Positions 14,355 through 15,432 of a DNA stretch of 15,432 bases are shown here, piece after piece. This DNA comes from an uncultured Oribacterium sp. (GTDB taxonomy: Bacteria > Bacillota > Clostridia > Lachnospirales > Lachnospiraceae), in the NCBI GenBank assembly GCA_900770445.1, contig CAAGKO010000097.1, positions 1-15,432 of the forward strand. Reading direction: 5' to 3'. Under the pieces are notes generated by a model that had not been told where the DNA came from, did no database searches, and worked only from the letters and a program-made list of their open reading frames with translations. The translations under genes were made by a program, and so were the position numbers. Position 1 is the first letter of the stretch. Each line of letters opens with the position of its first letter.

Positions 14355-15281
14355 ATGAGTGAAGAATTTACATTTGATCTGGAGCGGGTACATCAGGCGA
14401 ATCTGGAAATCCTGAAGGCGGTGAAGACGATCTGTGATTGCCATGGCATCACCTACCTCATCGATTCCGGCACGCTCCTCGGTGCCGTGCGTCATAAGGG
14501 CTTCATCCCGTGGGACGACGACGTCGATCTCTGCTTCCGAAGAGAAGAGTTCGAGCGTTTCATCGATGTGGCGAGGGCGGAGCTCCCGGAGAATATGCAG
14601 CTCGTGCTGCCGGATGAGTATCGTGGTGGCGAGGCCTTCTATGATTTCGTACCACGTGTGCTCTATCTCAACTCCCGCCGTCACGCAGAGGACGACGCGG
14701 ACATGGCCTTTTATGAAGGAAAGCTCAACCACCTCTGGGTAGACCTCTTCATCCTGGATCGTCTGCCGGCCTGCCCGATCCGCGCACGGCTCATGAAGCT
14801 CGAGCAGCAGATCGCCTTCGGCCTCGGCATGGGCCACCGCCGGAAGCTCGACTGGAGTAAGTATCACGGCCTCCAGAAGCTGGAGGTACAGGTACTCACC
14901 GGTGTCGGCCGTTTCATCCCGCTGCCGAAGATTTTCCGCCTGCAGGAGCGCTGGGCACGGAAATACACGGATCTCAACCGTGCAGAGACGGGCGATGCGA
15001 AACAGGCGAAGGATGCCGGAAAACAGGGCTGTCCGGTCTGCGGGGAGCGTTCCGGCAGCGGGAAGTCCTTCTTCTCGAACTACCAGCCGGATTTCCAGTA
15101 CTGCACCGTGGAGGATGACTGGGAGGAACCGATCGAGTTCCAGTTTGAGGGTGAACACTTCACCGGACCGAAGGCCTGGGATAAGGTGCTCACGATGCTC
15201 TACGGCGACTACATGAAGCTGCCGCGCCCGGAGGACCGTCACCCATCGCACAGTGGCATGGAGCTCGAGATCCTCGACTGA
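14355..15281 (+). CDS. LicD-family phosphotransferase
   Basis: LicD-family proteins transfer a phospho-substituent, classically phosphocholine from CDP-choline, onto sugars of surface polymers. This 308-residue soluble protein has the nucleotidyltransferase-type core: DSGTLLGAVRHKGFIPWDDDVDL, with likely metal ligands among Asp54-Asp58. The C-terminal stretch (EFQFEGEHFTGP, then LYGDYMKLP) is the family's usual ending. A basic, Gly-rich insertion at about 210-240 contains CPVC (Cys226, Cys229), which I do not associate with the family and could bind a metal. It closes the cluster; its stop is only nine bases from the right repeat copy. No choline-uptake or choline-kinase gene is nearby, so the substituent is open and could be another phospho-alcohol. 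Confidence 0.88.
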   Translation: MSEEFTFDLERVHQANLEILKAVKTICDCHGITYLIDSGTLLGAVRHKGFIPWDDDVDLCFRREEFERFIDVARAELPENMQLVLPDEYRGGEAFYDFVPRVLYLNSRRHAEDDADMAFYEGKLNHLWVDLFILDRLPACPIRARLMKLEQQIAFGLGMGHRRKLDWSKYHGLQKLEVQVLTGVGRFIPLPKIFRLQERWARKYTDLNRAETGDAKQAKDAGKQGCPVCGERSGSGKSFFSNYQPDFQYCTVEDDWEEPIEFQFEGEHFTGPKAWDKVLTMLYGDYMKLPRPEDRHPSHSGMELEILD

Positions 15282-15290
15282 TTGGCTGGT

Positions 15291-15432
15291 ACAGTTCAGG
15301 GCGGAGACCCGGAGGGCCGGCAATGGAGGCACAGTACTCCGAGACCGGTTCAATCTAAGCCGGGGACCCTAAGCGGCACTAGGCCCTCTGCAATCACTGA
15401 GTTTTCTTTATGAAAACTCAGCGTTGCAGAGG
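15291..15432 (-). repeat. Right copy of long structured inverted repeat
   Basis: It is the reverse complement of the left-end repeat: 15326-15418 differs from 1-93 at one site (15396), and 15291-15325 matches 94-127 with several substitutions and one extra base. The shared inner edge is ACAGTTC at 15291-15297. The remaining 15419-15432 corresponds to sequence just outside the left end of the window. Both copies point their palindrome outwards. This fills the whole space after the LicD gene. Confidence 0.9.
15385..15432. repeat. Long palindrome at the outer edge of the repeat
   Basis: CTGAGTTTTC (15397-15406) pairs perfectly with GAAAACTCAG (15412-15421) around loop TTTAT, and CCTCTGCAA (15385-15393) pairs perfectly with TTGCAGAGG (15424-15432). 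Between the two stems only one mismatch and one bulged base interrupt the pairing, giving about 20 base pairs in total. No T run follows within the window. It could fold as RNA at the end of the operon on either strand, or extrude as a DNA cruciform. Confidence 0.85.

Noticed and set aside
12801..15353. An 850-codon open frame on the minus strand opposite rfbH and the LicD gene
   Set aside because: It covers genes with clear family motifs, runs into the repeat and its protein has no recognisable motif. Its length is explained by the strong GC-ending codon bias of the sense genes.
1..15432. CRISPR array, tRNA or rRNA genes
   Set aside because: No regularly spaced direct repeats and no cloverleaf or rRNA-like segments were seen on either strand.

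Overview
The window is a GC-rich bacterial segment carrying one co-directional block of surface-glycan genes, all on the plus strand. Composition is uniform from end to end: proline is almost always CCG, isoleucine mostly ATC and threonine ACC or ACG. Clear AAAGG-type ribosome sites, an extended -10 promoter and the large methyltransferase-like/kinase-like/glycosyltransferase fusion suggest a Gram-positive anaerobe of the Bacillota (Lachnospiraceae-like) or a similarly GC-rich relative. This placement is an inference and is not secure below phylum. No tRNA, rRNA, CRISPR array, transposase, integrase or phage gene was seen.

Layout. Positions 1-127 hold one copy of a structured repeat; its inverted, nearly identical partner (15291-15432) closes the window. 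A promoter near 210-218 precedes a secreted Thr/Gly-rich protein of unknown function (259-1068). A strong terminator (1140-1177) separates it from the glycan block, which starts with a Wzt-type ABC ATPase with a carbohydrate-binding C-terminal domain (1213-2685). One base of overlap joins this to a 1232-residue multidomain glycosyltransferase (2685-6383). Then come a small GT-A glycosyltransferase (6482-7300), two polytopic membrane proteins resembling GT-C glycosyltransferases (7269-8999 and 9142-10683), the CDP-sugar genes rfbF, rfbG and rfbH (10808-14261) and a LicD-family transferase (14355-15281).

How the genes fit together. RfbF, RfbG and RfbH would convert glucose-1-phosphate through CDP-glucose and CDP-4-keto-6-deoxyglucose towards a CDP-3,6-dideoxyhexose. 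The cytosolic GT-A and GT-B domains would assemble a chain, Wzt would energise its export and read its end, the GT-C-like proteins could add sugars outside the membrane, and the LicD protein could add a phospho-substituent. The set is incomplete: no Wzm permease, no E3 reductase and no final dideoxysugar reductase or epimerase lies in the window.

The most unusual signals are non-coding. They are the inverted repeat pair at the two ends with a long palindrome at its outer edge; a run of three hairpins between rfbF and rfbG, the last with CCTCCT at its loop; and a hairpin in nearly every gap inside an otherwise co-directional cluster. If this window is a whole assembly contig, its symmetric ends may simply mean that assembly stopped inside a multicopy repeat. 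That would still make the repeat a dispersed element worth defining.
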